Shown: piece after piece, positions 20,494-30,200 of the stretch
How positions within the stretch are numbered: the first letter of the stretch is position 1
Layout of the letters: each line of letters opens with the position of its first letter
Origin: Verrucomicrobia bacterium Opi.OSU.00C
Lineage (GTDB): Bacteria; Verrucomicrobiota; Verrucomicrobiia; Opitutales; PNEW01
Reading direction: 5' to 3'
Assembly (NCBI GenBank): GCA_002922725.1
Contig: PNEW01000005.1
Span: forward strand, 1-48,703
Length of the DNA stretch: 48,703 bases
Position numbers and translations under genes: made by a program
Notes under the pieces: model-generated
What the model was told of the DNA's origin: nothing
What the model saw: only the letters and a program-made list of their open reading frames with translations
Databases searched by the model: none

Positions 20494-21285
20494 ATGAGTG
20501 ATTTTGATTTCAGTTATGATTACAATTTAGGGTACGACTACGCAAACTCGTTCGTCCAGTGGGACCAGAATACAGCGGATACTACACCGCGGTGTGCTTT
20601 GCATGCCAGTTGTAAAATACGTGGCAAAGGTGAAGAGTTCAGAGAATATTTCTTAAGCCACCCTTGTGCAGGAGAGAAGATGTATGCAGAAAAGAATATA
20701 ATAGCTCAACCTACAATGGAGTTTCACGCTGTGTATTGTGATGATGGACAATTCATGTTTGTTAAACAATTCGATGATTCACCAGGAATTGAACGCCAGG
20801 CCTATCGCGTGGGTGATATTGTTGATTCCAAGACTAATATTGTGACGACGATTGATAGAATGGAAAGTGGACTGCGTTATTATGTCGAAGTGGTAGAGAT
20901 GACCAGTTATAAAGAAGTCCATGATGCGATGATGGGAAACAAACCCATCCTTGGAAGAACACGTTACATTACTTCAAATGCGAATAAGACAATTGAGGTG
21001 GTAGCTGAATATCCTGTGACTGTTATGAATGCCCGTCATGAACACGACATCTGGCAAGTGGATACAGGCCCAATACTTCTTCCCGATTTTACAATTGAAC
21101 ATGCCCTCGAAGTAGCCATTTTCCGTCAGGCTTATATTGTCTATAACCGTTGGAACTACTCCGAGTACGCGATGCGATTACCTGTAAATATTAAAGGAGC
21201 TAGCTATCCAGTACTTCAATATACGGATTGTGGTCCTCTTGGGACTGAGGTACGTAATCAATTATACGTGGTTAAAGTCATTTAA
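20494..21285 (+). CDS. Hypothetical protein, no family recognised
   Basis: 263-aa ORF starting 3 nt after the SDR stop; coding-like composition with no motif I can place. Confidence 0.8.
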   Translation: MSDFDFSYDYNLGYDYANSFVQWDQNTADTTPRCALHASCKIRGKGEEFREYFLSHPCAGEKMYAEKNIIAQPTMEFHAVYCDDGQFMFVKQFDDSPGIERQAYRVGDIVDSKTNIVTTIDRMESGLRYYVEVVEMTSYKEVHDAMMGNKPILGRTRYITSNANKTIEVVAEYPVTVMNARHEHDIWQVDTGPILLPDFTIEHALEVAIFRQAYIVYNRWNYSEYAMRLPVNIKGASYPVLQYTDCGPLGTEVRNQLYVVKVI

Positions 21286-21337
21286 CCAATATAGAAGCCT
21301 CCGATAACACTACACGCGCTTTAATTATTTCACTCGA

Positions 21338-22477
21338 TTAAACTGCTACCTGTGTTTGGGCCATTGTTTTGCGCGAGGCTCGAATAGCCTGGCCAATAAG
21401 AGGTATACATTTATGAATATCTTCTAGGCTACAATAACCAAAAGCTAAACGAAGATAAGGGATATCTTGTTCTTTCACATGGTAAGCAGAACCGTGACCA
21501 TAAAGAATGCCTTTTTTATTAAGAAGAGCTTCGAGTTTTAATCTATCTACATCACTGGGAAACTTTACCCAGATAAAGATACCTCCAACAGGATGTGACC
21601 AAGTGCAAATATCGTTTACGCTTGATTCTAATCCGGCACAAACCGCATCCCTTTTTTTCTTAAGAATAAAGTTAGCTTTAGTAACATAGTCCCAAAGATT
21701 ATCTTTTAAATAGGCTGCACAAATGGATGCAGCCAACAGACTATTTCCACCATCAAAACGACGTTCCATAATACGATCAAACATGGGAGGCCGTGCAAGA
21801 AGATACCCCAAACGTAGGCCTGGTCCCAATATTTTTGAAAGTGAACATAAATAAATAATGTTGGGACTTTCATTCAAGGCATAAAAGGAGGGTTCTTTTT
21901 TACCATCAAAGTGAACATCTCCATAACAATTATCATCTACCACGACAGTGTTATATTTTAACGCTACATCAATGAGTTCCAGTCGACGGGATTTAGGCAT
22001 CAAGATGCCAGTAGGATTATGGTATGTGGGTAAGCTATAAATAAACCGAGGAGGAGTTCCCTTTCTATGGAGCTCATTCAACGTATTTTCCAGAGCATCT
22101 ATTCTCATTCCATGTTCATCCATAGGAATACCTACCAGTTGTGCTCCCAATCTTTTATAAATACTAAGTGTTCCCGAATATGTTAGCTCTTCTGTTAAAA
22201 TAATGTCCCCTGGTTTCTCCATAAGTGCTTCAGCGATAAGAGTAACCGCCTGCATTGAACCATTCATTAAGGATATATTATCTGGAAAAACCTTCACCCC
22301 TTCACGCTGGGATTCTCTCTCAGCTATTACTTCACGCAATCCAAGGTGTCCTTGTTCAGGGTATCTTGCAAAATCAATACCGACATCATTAATAGCCTGA
22401 ACCGCGTAACCTGCTAAGTTTGCTGTGGGAAATGAAGCTGGATCTGTACATCCAGAACGGAAATCATAAGTTTTCAT
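21338..22477 (-). CDS. PLP-dependent aminotransferase (class I/II)
   Basis: 379 aa; YPEQGHLGLREVIAERE, LPTYHNPTGILMPKSRR, VVVDDNCYGDVHF and SLSKILGPGLRLGYLLA. Confidence 0.92.
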   Translation of the reverse strand: MKTYDFRSGCTDPASFPTANLAGYAVQAINDVGIDFARYPEQGHLGLREVIAERESQREGVKVFPDNISLMNGSMQAVTLIAEALMEKPGDIILTEELTYSGTLSIYKRLGAQLVGIPMDEHGMRIDALENTLNELHRKGTPPRFIYSLPTYHNPTGILMPKSRRLELIDVALKYNTVVVDDNCYGDVHFDGKKEPSFYALNESPNIIYLCSLSKILGPGLRLGYLLARPPMFDRIMERRFDGGNSLLAASICAAYLKDNLWDYVTKANFILKKKRDAVCAGLESSVNDICTWSHPVGGIFIWVKFPSDVDRLKLEALLNKKGILYGHGSAYHVKEQDIPYLRLAFGYCSLEDIHKCIPLIGQAIRASRKTMAQTQVAV

Positions 22478-22672
22478 AATACCTTTAGATTATTATTTAA
22501 AAGCAGAATGTTAAGCCAAATATAAAAACCAAAGAATATATATAAACATTCCCGATAATTCATATTTAAACAGACAGGTTTCATGCTAAATTCAGATATC
22601 TATAATTAGGATAAACTAAATTGGGATCATAAAAAGACAAATTTAATTCTTGAACGAGTACAAAATGCTTAA

Positions 22673-22691
22673 AACATTAGGGTTTAATGTT
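22673..22691. repeat. Short inverted repeat AACATTA-GGGTT-TAATGTT
   Basis: 7-bp perfect arms in the divergent intergenic region. Confidence 0.4.
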
Positions 22692-22880
22692 AGGACGTAT
22701 TAGAAGTAAAATTTGATCTTCGAAATCACCATAAATAGATTGTTACGATTAAAAAGATCGTATTAGACGCACTATATGTTAAGTGTTAAAACTTTAGTTT
22801 TAAGCAAAACCTAAAGCACTCGTTAACGTTCTGCCTACTTTATCAGAATAGATTTTATTAAAAACTAAAGGAGATTGTAA

Positions 22881-23754
22881 ATGGCATTAAAAACAGTTGG
22901 TTTATTAAGTCCGGGCGAAATGGGTCATGTCGTCGCGAAAGTACTAATCGATCAGGGGATGCCTGTAGTCAGCTGCCTTGAAAATCGTAGTGAGTTGACA
23001 CAATCGCTAGCGAAACAGGTGGGTATTCATAAAGTTGAATCCTACAATCAGCTCGTGATTGAATCAGATATAATTCTCTCTATCTTGGTCCCCGCAGAAG
23101 CAAAGAAAGTAGCTGAAAAAGTAGTATTGGCTACCAACACTACCGACAATCAACTTATCTATGTAGATTGTAATGCCATCGCACCAAATACGACTAAGTC
23201 TATAAATCAAATAATAACAGAAGCGGGCAACCAATTTATTGATGCAGGAATTATTGGACCTCCTCCAAGAGAAAAAAACGTCCACACGTTTTTATGCTTC
23301 GGGTAAGGAAGCAAGTAAGTTTGAAGTATTAAAAAACTACGGTCTTGATATACGTATTGTTGGACCAGAGATCGGCCAAGCTTCGGGATTAAAAATGTGT
23401 TATGCGGCATTAACAAAAGGAACTGCTGCCTTATCAACGGAATTATTGGTTGCTGCTTCAAAAATGGGCCTGATAAAATCATTAATAGAAGAATTCAAAT
23501 TAAGTCAGGCACAGTCCTATAATGCATTAAAACATAGCCTTCCTAGCATGCCGACTAAAGCAAACCGTTGGGTAGGTGAGATGGAAGAAATTGCTAAATC
23601 CTTTGAAGATGTAGGATTAACCCCAAAAATATTTCAGGGTGCTGCGGAATTATATAAATTCGTCGGAAAATCTTTTCTAGCTGATGAAACATTTGAATCA
23701 CGTGATAAAAATCGGACATTAACTGAAATGATCGATATCTTAAAGGATACCTAG
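22881..23754 (+). pseudogene. NAD(P)-dependent oxidoreductase (6-phosphogluconate / 3-hydroxyisobutyrate dehydrogenase-like), split by a +1 frameshift at A7 (23272-23278)
   Basis: ORF 22881..23306 (VGLLSPGEMGHVVAKVL...DAGIIGPPPREK) and ORF 23239..23754 (...STRFYASGKEASKF...). Removing one A gives the continuous DAGIIGPPPREKTSTRFYASGKEASKFEVLKNYGLDIRIVG. AAAGGAGA precedes the ATG. Confidence 0.88.
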
Positions 23755-23880
23755 GAAATACCGGTCGTTGGAAAAGCAATCGGCAGATTTTAAAAATCTG
23801 TCATCAAAACTCATAAAAATGGCTAAAGTGTAAAGCTTGACCTAATATTAAAATCTCTCAATAGATCATATAATATTTAT

Positions 23881-24567
23881 ATGCCTAACTGGAATACCGA
23901 TAATGAACTGTTTGATCTTCTCAAGAGAGAGCTATTTACTGCCGTTGTTGGGGATGTTATGGATGATATAGGGTTATTTCATCAGTTTTTACCCAGACAG
24001 ATCCAGCCATTGCGAGATGATATGACAGTCATTGGTAGAGCAATGCCAGTACATGAAGCAGATTACGGGGATAAAGCTCCTTACGAAAAAGGTCGCGATA
24101 AACCTTTTGGTTTAATGTTTAAAGCCCTAGATGACTTGAATGAGGGCGAAGTTTACATTAGTACAGGAGCTTCACCAACCTATGCCCTATGGGGAGAACT
24201 TATGAGCCTGCAGGCCATGAAACAAAAAGCTGTAGGTGCTGTTGTAAATGGGGTCAGCCGCGATACACATGGAATCCTAAAATTAAATTTTCCCACTTTT
24301 TCAACTGGTCGCTATGCACAGGATCAAGGTGTACGTGGTCGGGTAATCGACTTTCGTTGTAGTATAATGTTTCCTAATGGAGTTGAGGTAACTCCTGGTG
24401 ATATCATTTTCGGCGATATAGACGGCGTTCTTGTTGTTCCCAAGGAAAACGAAGAAGATATAGTCAGTCGCGCTCTAGATAAAGTTAGAGGTGAAAATAT
24501 GGTTCGACAATCCATTGAAAAAGGAATGTCTTCACAGGAGGCTTTCGATACCTATGGAATTATGTAA
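23881..24567 (+). CDS. RraA family protein (HMG/CHA aldolase or RraA-like)
   Basis: 228 aa; TAVVGDVMDDIG, WGELMSLQAMKQKAVGAVVNGVSRDTHGI and VTPGDIIFGDIDGVLVVPKE. Confidence 0.9.
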   Translation: MPNWNTDNELFDLLKRELFTAVVGDVMDDIGLFHQFLPRQIQPLRDDMTVIGRAMPVHEADYGDKAPYEKGRDKPFGLMFKALDDLNEGEVYISTGASPTYALWGELMSLQAMKQKAVGAVVNGVSRDTHGILKLNFPTFSTGRYAQDQGVRGRVIDFRCSIMFPNGVEVTPGDIIFGDIDGVLVVPKENEEDIVSRALDKVRGENMVRQSIEKGMSSQEAFDTYGIM

Positions 24568-24669
24568 GACGTCTGGTCCTTCGATTTTTATAGATAATTT
24601 TGGGATGAAGGGAAATACTCCTTACACCTCACAATTTAAGCTTAAATTTGGGATTACCAACGACCTTAC

Positions 24670-26175
24670 TTACAATGCGACCACAACAGCCTTAGTTTCA
24701 GTATAATTGTTAAGAACTTCGTGCCCCATTTCTCTACCCCAACCAGATTCTTTATAGCCACCAAATGGAAGTGCAGCATCAAATACGTTGTAACAATTTA
24801 TCCATACAGTCCCTGCACGTAGCTCAGCAGCGGTTCGATGTGCTTTAGAAATATCACTGGTCCAAACCGCGGCAGCTAAACCGTAGTTACTATCATTGGC
24901 ATGTTGAATAAGCGGGTCTCCTTCCTTAAAAGGTTCTACAACTACGACTGGCCCAAAAATTTCTTCCTTAACAATTTTCATGTCTTGATTCGTATTGGTA
25001 TATACCGTGGGCTGAACAAAATAACCAGAACTACCGAGGCGATTACCACCTGCAACCTGTTGAGCTCCTTGTTCCACGCCCGAAGCCATATAGCCGCAGA
25101 CACGATCCAATTGTTCGTCAGAGACAAGTGGCCCCATTTCAGTATCATCAGCCAAACCTGGACCCACTTTTATTTTCTTTGCATGTTCTGCAACCCCGTT
25201 AAGGACATCATCGAACACATCGTCTTCAACGTACAAGCGTGAGCCTGCACAACAGCATTGGCCATGATTGAAAAATATCGCATTTGCGGCACCTTCAATT
25301 GCAACACTTAAATCAGGGACATCTTTATAAAGAACATTAGGCGACTTCCCTCCTAATTCCAAAGTAACTTTTTTTAAATTCCCTGCAGCTGCCTGAACAA
25401 TAAGTTTACCCACTTCAGTGGAACCTGTGAATGCAACTTTATCCACCCCATCATGAGCGGCTAAAGCCGCCCCGGCTTCACCATAACCAGGCACAATATT
25501 AACAACACCATCCGGGACACCAGCTTCAGCCAAAAGTTCACCTAGGCGCAGTGCACTCAAAGGCGTTTGTTCAGCAGGTTTAAGTATAACGCTATTTCCA
25601 GTTGTTAATACAGGTCCTAATTTCCATGCGGCCATAAGCAATGGAAAATTCCAGGGTATAATCTGTCCGACAACACCAACAGGTTCTCTCATCGTGTAAG
25701 CGTGATAACTACCAGGCATTGAAATCGGAATCGTATTGCCTTCAATCTTAGTAGCCCATCCAGCCATATAATGAAAAAGATCAATCGCGAGTGGAAGGTC
25801 GGCCACACTTGCTACCGCTTTAGGCTTTCCATTGTCGATTGATTCTAGTTCGGCGAACTCTTCGGCATGCTCTGCAATAAGATCTCCTATTTTCCAAATA
25901 ATTTTCCCTCTTTCTGAGGGTGTTAATCTACGCCAGAGACCTTTATCAAAAGAGTTCCTTGCCGCCGATACCGCGCGTTCTATATCCTCTTTGTCACCTT
26001 CAGCGACTTGTACAATTTCTTCTCCTGATGCGGGATTATACACGGGAAATGTTTTCCCAGAAGCAGCGTCAACCCATTTACCATCGACTAACATTTGTTT
26101 AGATGACGAGATAAATTCTTTTACCTTTGGAGAAAATCCTACTTCTGGAAATTCTGCATCTTGTGTTGTGATCAT
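24670..26175 (-). CDS. Aldehyde dehydrogenase family protein
   Basis: Track ORF begins at 26235; the ATG at 26175 (MITTQDAEF) follows AAAGAAAGGAATTGAAC. VTLELGGKSPNV, FFNHGQCCCAGSRLYV, VKEEIFGPVVVV and LPFGGYKESGWGRE. Confidence 0.95.
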   Translation of the reverse strand: MITTQDAEFPEVGFSPKVKEFISSSKQMLVDGKWVDAASGKTFPVYNPASGEEIVQVAEGDKEDIERAVSAARNSFDKGLWRRLTPSERGKIIWKIGDLIAEHAEEFAELESIDNGKPKAVASVADLPLAIDLFHYMAGWATKIEGNTIPISMPGSYHAYTMREPVGVVGQIIPWNFPLLMAAWKLGPVLTTGNSVILKPAEQTPLSALRLGELLAEAGVPDGVVNIVPGYGEAGAALAAHDGVDKVAFTGSTEVGKLIVQAAAGNLKKVTLELGGKSPNVLYKDVPDLSVAIEGAANAIFFNHGQCCCAGSRLYVEDDVFDDVLNGVAEHAKKIKVGPGLADDTEMGPLVSDEQLDRVCGYMASGVEQGAQQVAGGNRLGSSGYFVQPTVYTNTNQDMKIVKEEIFGPVVVVEPFKEGDPLIQHANDSNYGLAAAVWTSDISKAHRTAAELRAGTVWINCYNVFDAALPFGGYKESGWGREMGHEVLNNYTETKAVVVAL

Positions 26176-26254
26176 GTTCAATTCCTTTCTTTTAGAGGGA
26201 TTCTTGTCATAAAATGATGTATATAATGTAACCACCGTATAGAATATTCCAATT

Positions 26255-26278
26255 AAAATCAGTATTAGATCTGATTTT
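26255..26278. repeat. Inverted repeat AAAATCAG-TATTAGAT-CTGATTTT
   Basis: 8-bp perfect arms upstream of the aldehyde dehydrogenase gene. Confidence 0.5.
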
Positions 26279-26291
26279 TATTCGTTTTCAA

Positions 26292-26354
26292 AAAATGCCA
26301 TATTTAATCGTATTCTTACTTCATTTTTATTATAACAAAATAATATGGCATTTT
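26292..26354. repeat. Perfect 13-bp inverted repeat AAAATGCCATATT / AATATGGCATTTT with 37-nt spacer
   Basis: Left arm 26292-26304, right arm 26342-26354, in the divergent intergenic region between the ALDH gene (-) and the epimerase relic (+). Confidence 0.75.
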
Positions 26355-26431
26355 ATTCATCAAACTGCTTAGAAAGTATACTTTTAAAAACTCAATACTT
26401 TAACCATTTTAACCTAAACTCGTAAAATACG

Positions 26432-27179
26432 ATGAGTAAAAAAAATACTTATAACCGGGATGAGTGGACTGATTGGTGGTGTAGTGCGAAAACAGTTAGA
26501 AGGGAAGTATGAACTCAGTGCACTCAATCGAAGTAATGTCCCCGGAGTTAAATGCCTTCAGGCTGACATCGCAGATTTGGATGCAATTCAACCCGCATTT
26601 GAAAGCAGGATATTGTCGTCCATCTAGCTGCCTTTGCAAAATTAAATGCAACCTGGGATCAAATTCATAATGTAAATGTCATTGGAACTTATAATGTCTT
26701 TGAAGCATCAAGGAACGCTGGGATTAAACGAATTATATCAGCAAGTAGTGGAGCAACGGTTGCCGGTTGGGAAAGAGAATTTCCTTATAAAGCCATTGTC
26801 GAAGGGAATCATGATTCTAGCAACTCCTGGAATATGATTACACATAAATCGGTTACACGGCCAATGGGGCTTTATGGAGTGAGTAAAATATGGGGTGAGA
26901 CCTTGGCGTGTCACTTCACAGATACCACCGATCTCTCTATACTTTGCCTACGCATAGGCGGCGTTAACAACTAAAGATAGACCTCTTAATAAGAGACATA
27001 ATTCAATTTGGTGTAGCCAACGTGATATTGCACAGTTAGTAGAAAAATGTATCGAAGCACCTAAAAATTTACGCTACGATATTTTTTACGGTGTATCGAA
27101 CAATAAGTGGAGTTACCGCGATATCAATCATGCACGTAAGGTTGTTGGCTTCGTGCCACAGGATTCAGCTGATTTATAG
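26432..27179 (+). pseudogene. NAD(P)-dependent epimerase/dehydratase (extended SDR) relic with at least three frameshifts
   Basis: No track ORF. Manual stitching gives MSKKILITGMSGLIGGVVRKQLEGKYELSALNR... / ...RDIVVHLAAFAKLNATWDQIHNVNVIGTYNVFEASRNAGIKRIISASS...YGVSKIWGETLA...LRIGGVN / KDRPLNKRHNSIWCSQRDIAQLVEKCIEAP...DSADL-stop. Lesions lie near 26438-26445, 26607-26610 and 26965-26975. Confidence 0.85.
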
Positions 27180-27227
27180 CTTTAAGTATATCTCTAATAA
27201 AACCCAATATAAGTATCTAAAGTTTTT

Positions 27228-29861
27228 TCATTTTTTGCCCTGGCTATGAATTGTCAACCCTTTGAACTCTGGTTTACCAGGTGTTATAAAACTTAAAATA
27301 TAACCTAATATAATTCCTACTGTCATCCCGACAAAAGAATAAAGGAAGAAATGGATCTCGGTATATTGTTTCACAAAATACAATATGATGACACTTAAAA
27401 ATGTCCCAAGAATAGCGCCAGCGCTATTCGTGCGATTGGTAAAAATACCGAGGGCAAATACTCCTCCTATTGCTCCACCAAATAAACTTAAAGCAATAAT
27501 AAATACATCCCACATCGATGAGCTGTCCATTTTCGCCATCCAAAGGGCTGCACCTGTACCGAATATACCGAGTAATCCAGTCAACCAACGGGATATAGTA
27601 AGTAATTGATGATCTGTCGCCGTCGGTTTGAAACGTTTATAAAAATCAGTGACTATCACCGTCGCTGTACTATGCATAGAACTATCCAAGCTCGACATCG
27701 CCGCGGCAAACACTCCAGCAATAATGATACCACTTAGTCCAATAGGTACATTCTGAACAATAAACAGAGGGACTACAGCATCGGTTGTTAAGCTCGGGTT
27801 TAGTCTTTCGGGATGCAACTTATAATAGACGTAAAGAGCAGTACCCAAACCAAATGCTATAAAAGACCAGGGAATTGAAACCAGGCAATCGCACCATATC
27901 GCTTTTTTTGCTTCCTTTTCATCAGCAGTCGTCATAATTCGTTGAACCATCGTTTGATCTGTACTAAAGTTAAGCAGCCGATAAATTAAAGCATTTAATA
28001 AAACTACCAATAATACCGCTTCCGTGTAATCCCATTTTAAGACAGCCAGTGTCATTTTCTGGTCTTCAAAAGCTACCTCAAAAAAGGTCCCCATCCCACC
28101 ATCAATCTTTGAAATAACGATTACGATGCAAAGTAACGCACCACCCATGAGAACAATCAGTTGAATAACATCAGTCCAGATGACAGCTTCCATACCTCCC
28201 ATCACCGTATATAGAGTTGCGAATACGCCCATGAGAAGAATACATGTGTATTTATCAATACCCGTAACTGCAGAAAGAGCAAGGGCTGGGAGGAAAAGAA
28301 CTACACTCATACGTCCAAGGATCTGAAAAAGACAAAATAATCCAGCAATAATGAGCCGAACGACAATATTAAATCTTGCTTCAAGATATTCGTAAACAGA
28401 AGTGATCTGTAGTTTATGATAAAAAGGAATGATCATCCTATTAACAAATGGGACAACGAGAAACCAGATGAAAACAGCTGAAAAATAAACCCAGTTAGTT
28501 GCAAAGGCTTTTGCTGGGATAGCCATAAATCCAACCGAGCTAACTCCTGTAGCCAACATGCTTAAACCAGCCGCCCAGAAAGGAATTCGTTGACCGGCTA
28601 ATAAATAATCTTTTGTCGTTGTTTCCCGCTTGGAAAAATAAAACCCCATACCCATAAGTATAACCAGATATACAATAAGAAATGTATAATCGAGAGGATG
28701 AAAATAACTTTTAACTATACTTTTTGGCTCTCCGTGATAAACCTTTGTAGTTTGAACCCCTAATGAAATTTCATCACTTGCTAAAACGTATCCATCAGCA
28801 AAAGGAGCAATGTGACTATTTACCACGCCTTGAGGTGTGTGACCAAGCGCCACCCAAGTATTAGTTATTGTGTGGTAAGCGATAATATTATCGGTGTGTT
28901 GAATATCACCATTTAAGGTACTTATATTATTATCCAACCCATTAAATATCACGATATGAGACTTACCAATGGGAACTCCAGTTCCTCGAAATGAGGCTCG
29001 TGGCATTTTGGCTATCTGTTCCCAACGCCTACTTAGATTTTTTTCTTCCGGATTATATAAATAAGCATCTTTTAAATAGTCATTTTCACGTCTACCGCTA
29101 AATAGATAGAGACAAGGGTTATAACCGTTGTTTTGGATAGTCAATGTTGCCCCGTATCTTTCTAAACCAGGAAATGTTTGAAGCTGCTGCCAATTCGAAA
29201 TCTCTCCTGGTTTAAGATCTAGGCTCCAGAAATTATTGAGAAGACCTTCTTTATTTTTCCCCCCGGTAACGTAAATTCTATTACCTAACTGAGCTGCAGC
29301 CAACTCATAGCATTTTTGAGGAAGACCTGGTAATTCTTTTCTTTCAACCTCTTTAGTTTCTATGTTCCAAGTTAATATAAACACATCATTGTATAGATAA
29401 TCTCCATCGCGTCCACCCAAGCAAATAAGTCCTTTATCTGTAACAACTGAAGCACCAAAGGCTATTGGATGTGGGAGCTTATATTCTGTATACCAACGAT
29501 ATTTTTCTACATCTATTTTTTCTAAAATATAAATGGAATCATCCGCTAAGCCGTCTTTATTTTTGTTAATTCCCTGAGATGCCCCCCTCCCTCCAGCAAT
29601 AATTAGTGCGCCATTACTTGTCCCTACAAAGGCACCGGCTACACTCCCTTCACCCGGAAAACCTGGCAGCTCCTCCCAGGTGAATAATTCATTATTAAAA
29701 TTAGTATTAGCAGAAATAGGATTATCAAAAGCCAAAAGCACAAATACAAAAAAAAAGGATACTAATACTGAGTATCGCATAAGAAAATCACAAAAAAGGG
29801 CACATTTATTGAATAATATTATCCAGAAGAAGAATAAACACAAGAGTAGATTTAAAGACAA
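27228..29861 (-). CDS. Kelch-repeat domain fused to a sodium:solute symporter (SSS); start may be at 29780
   Basis: 877 aa. The N-terminal half has Kelch-like blades (ALIIAGGRG, KGLICLGGRDGDYLYNDVFILTW, NRIYVTGGKNKEGLLNNFWSLDL, CLYLFSGRRENDYLKDAYLY). The C-terminal half is an SSS transporter (TTKDYLLAGQRIPFWAAGLSMLATGVSSVGFMAIPAKAFA). Confidence 0.9.
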   Translation of the reverse strand: MSLNLLLCLFFFWIILFNKCALFCDFLMRYSVLVSFFFVFVLLAFDNPISANTNFNNELFTWEELPGFPGEGSVAGAFVGTSNGALIIAGGRGASQGINKNKDGLADDSIYILEKIDVEKYRWYTEYKLPHPIAFGASVVTDKGLICLGGRDGDYLYNDVFILTWNIETKEVERKELPGLPQKCYELAAAQLGNRIYVTGGKNKEGLLNNFWSLDLKPGEISNWQQLQTFPGLERYGATLTIQNNGYNPCLYLFSGRRENDYLKDAYLYNPEEKNLSRRWEQIAKMPRASFRGTGVPIGKSHIVIFNGLDNNISTLNGDIQHTDNIIAYHTITNTWVALGHTPQGVVNSHIAPFADGYVLASDEISLGVQTTKVYHGEPKSIVKSYFHPLDYTFLIVYLVILMGMGFYFSKRETTTKDYLLAGQRIPFWAAGLSMLATGVSSVGFMAIPAKAFATNWVYFSAVFIWFLVVPFVNRMIIPFYHKLQITSVYEYLEARFNIVVRLIIAGLFCLFQILGRMSVVLFLPALALSAVTGIDKYTCILLMGVFATLYTVMGGMEAVIWTDVIQLIVLMGGALLCIVIVISKIDGGMGTFFEVAFEDQKMTLAVLKWDYTEAVLLVVLLNALIYRLLNFSTDQTMVQRIMTTADEKEAKKAIWCDCLVSIPWSFIAFGLGTALYVYYKLHPERLNPSLTTDAVVPLFIVQNVPIGLSGIIIAGVFAAAMSSLDSSMHSTATVIVTDFYKRFKPTATDHQLLTISRWLTGLLGIFGTGAALWMAKMDSSSMWDVFIIALSLFGGAIGGVFALGIFTNRTNSAGAILGTFLSVIILYFVKQYTEIHFFLYSFVGMTVGIILGYILSFITPGKPEFKGLTIHSQGKK

Positions 29862-30200
29862 TAGATTGGATAACCTGTTTCCATAATTTTTAATTTATTA
29901 TAGACTGGTAAAGACACCACGTTAAACCAATATTGCTGTAGATAGTTTTTAAGGTAATACAAGCTTCTAACGAACACAACTTAAATACTACTCTCGTATG
30001 TTTTATTTAACAGATATATTCAAAAATATTGGTATCAATTTAATCACATAAAATGGATATAATATTCTAAATTTATATCGTGGCCATGACATAAGGGATA
30101 TATATTTAAAATCACGACTTATCTTTAAATCTATACCTATCATTATACTATATTTCTATTATAAAACATAATATCAATTTCTTCTAAAAAAAATAGTGCT

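Noticed and set aside
22744-22762. TACGAT-N7-ATCGTA hairpin upstream of the 22881 gene
   Set aside because: Only 6-bp arms in AT-rich intergenic DNA; could be chance.
23784-23800. CAGATTTT-A-AAAATCTG palindrome after the frameshifted reductase, considered as terminator
   Set aside because: Very AT-rich with a one-base loop, and no T-tract directly follows; too weak to call.
25832-26212. 126-aa and 60-aa + strand ORFs antisense to aldehyde dehydrogenase
   Set aside because: Ser/Ala-rich shadow of the minus-strand coding frame; the ALDH call is strong.
29926-30033. ACCAATATT / AATATTGGT inverted repeat in the GGT upstream region
   Set aside because: Nine AT-rich bases 90 nt apart are expected by chance in this composition.
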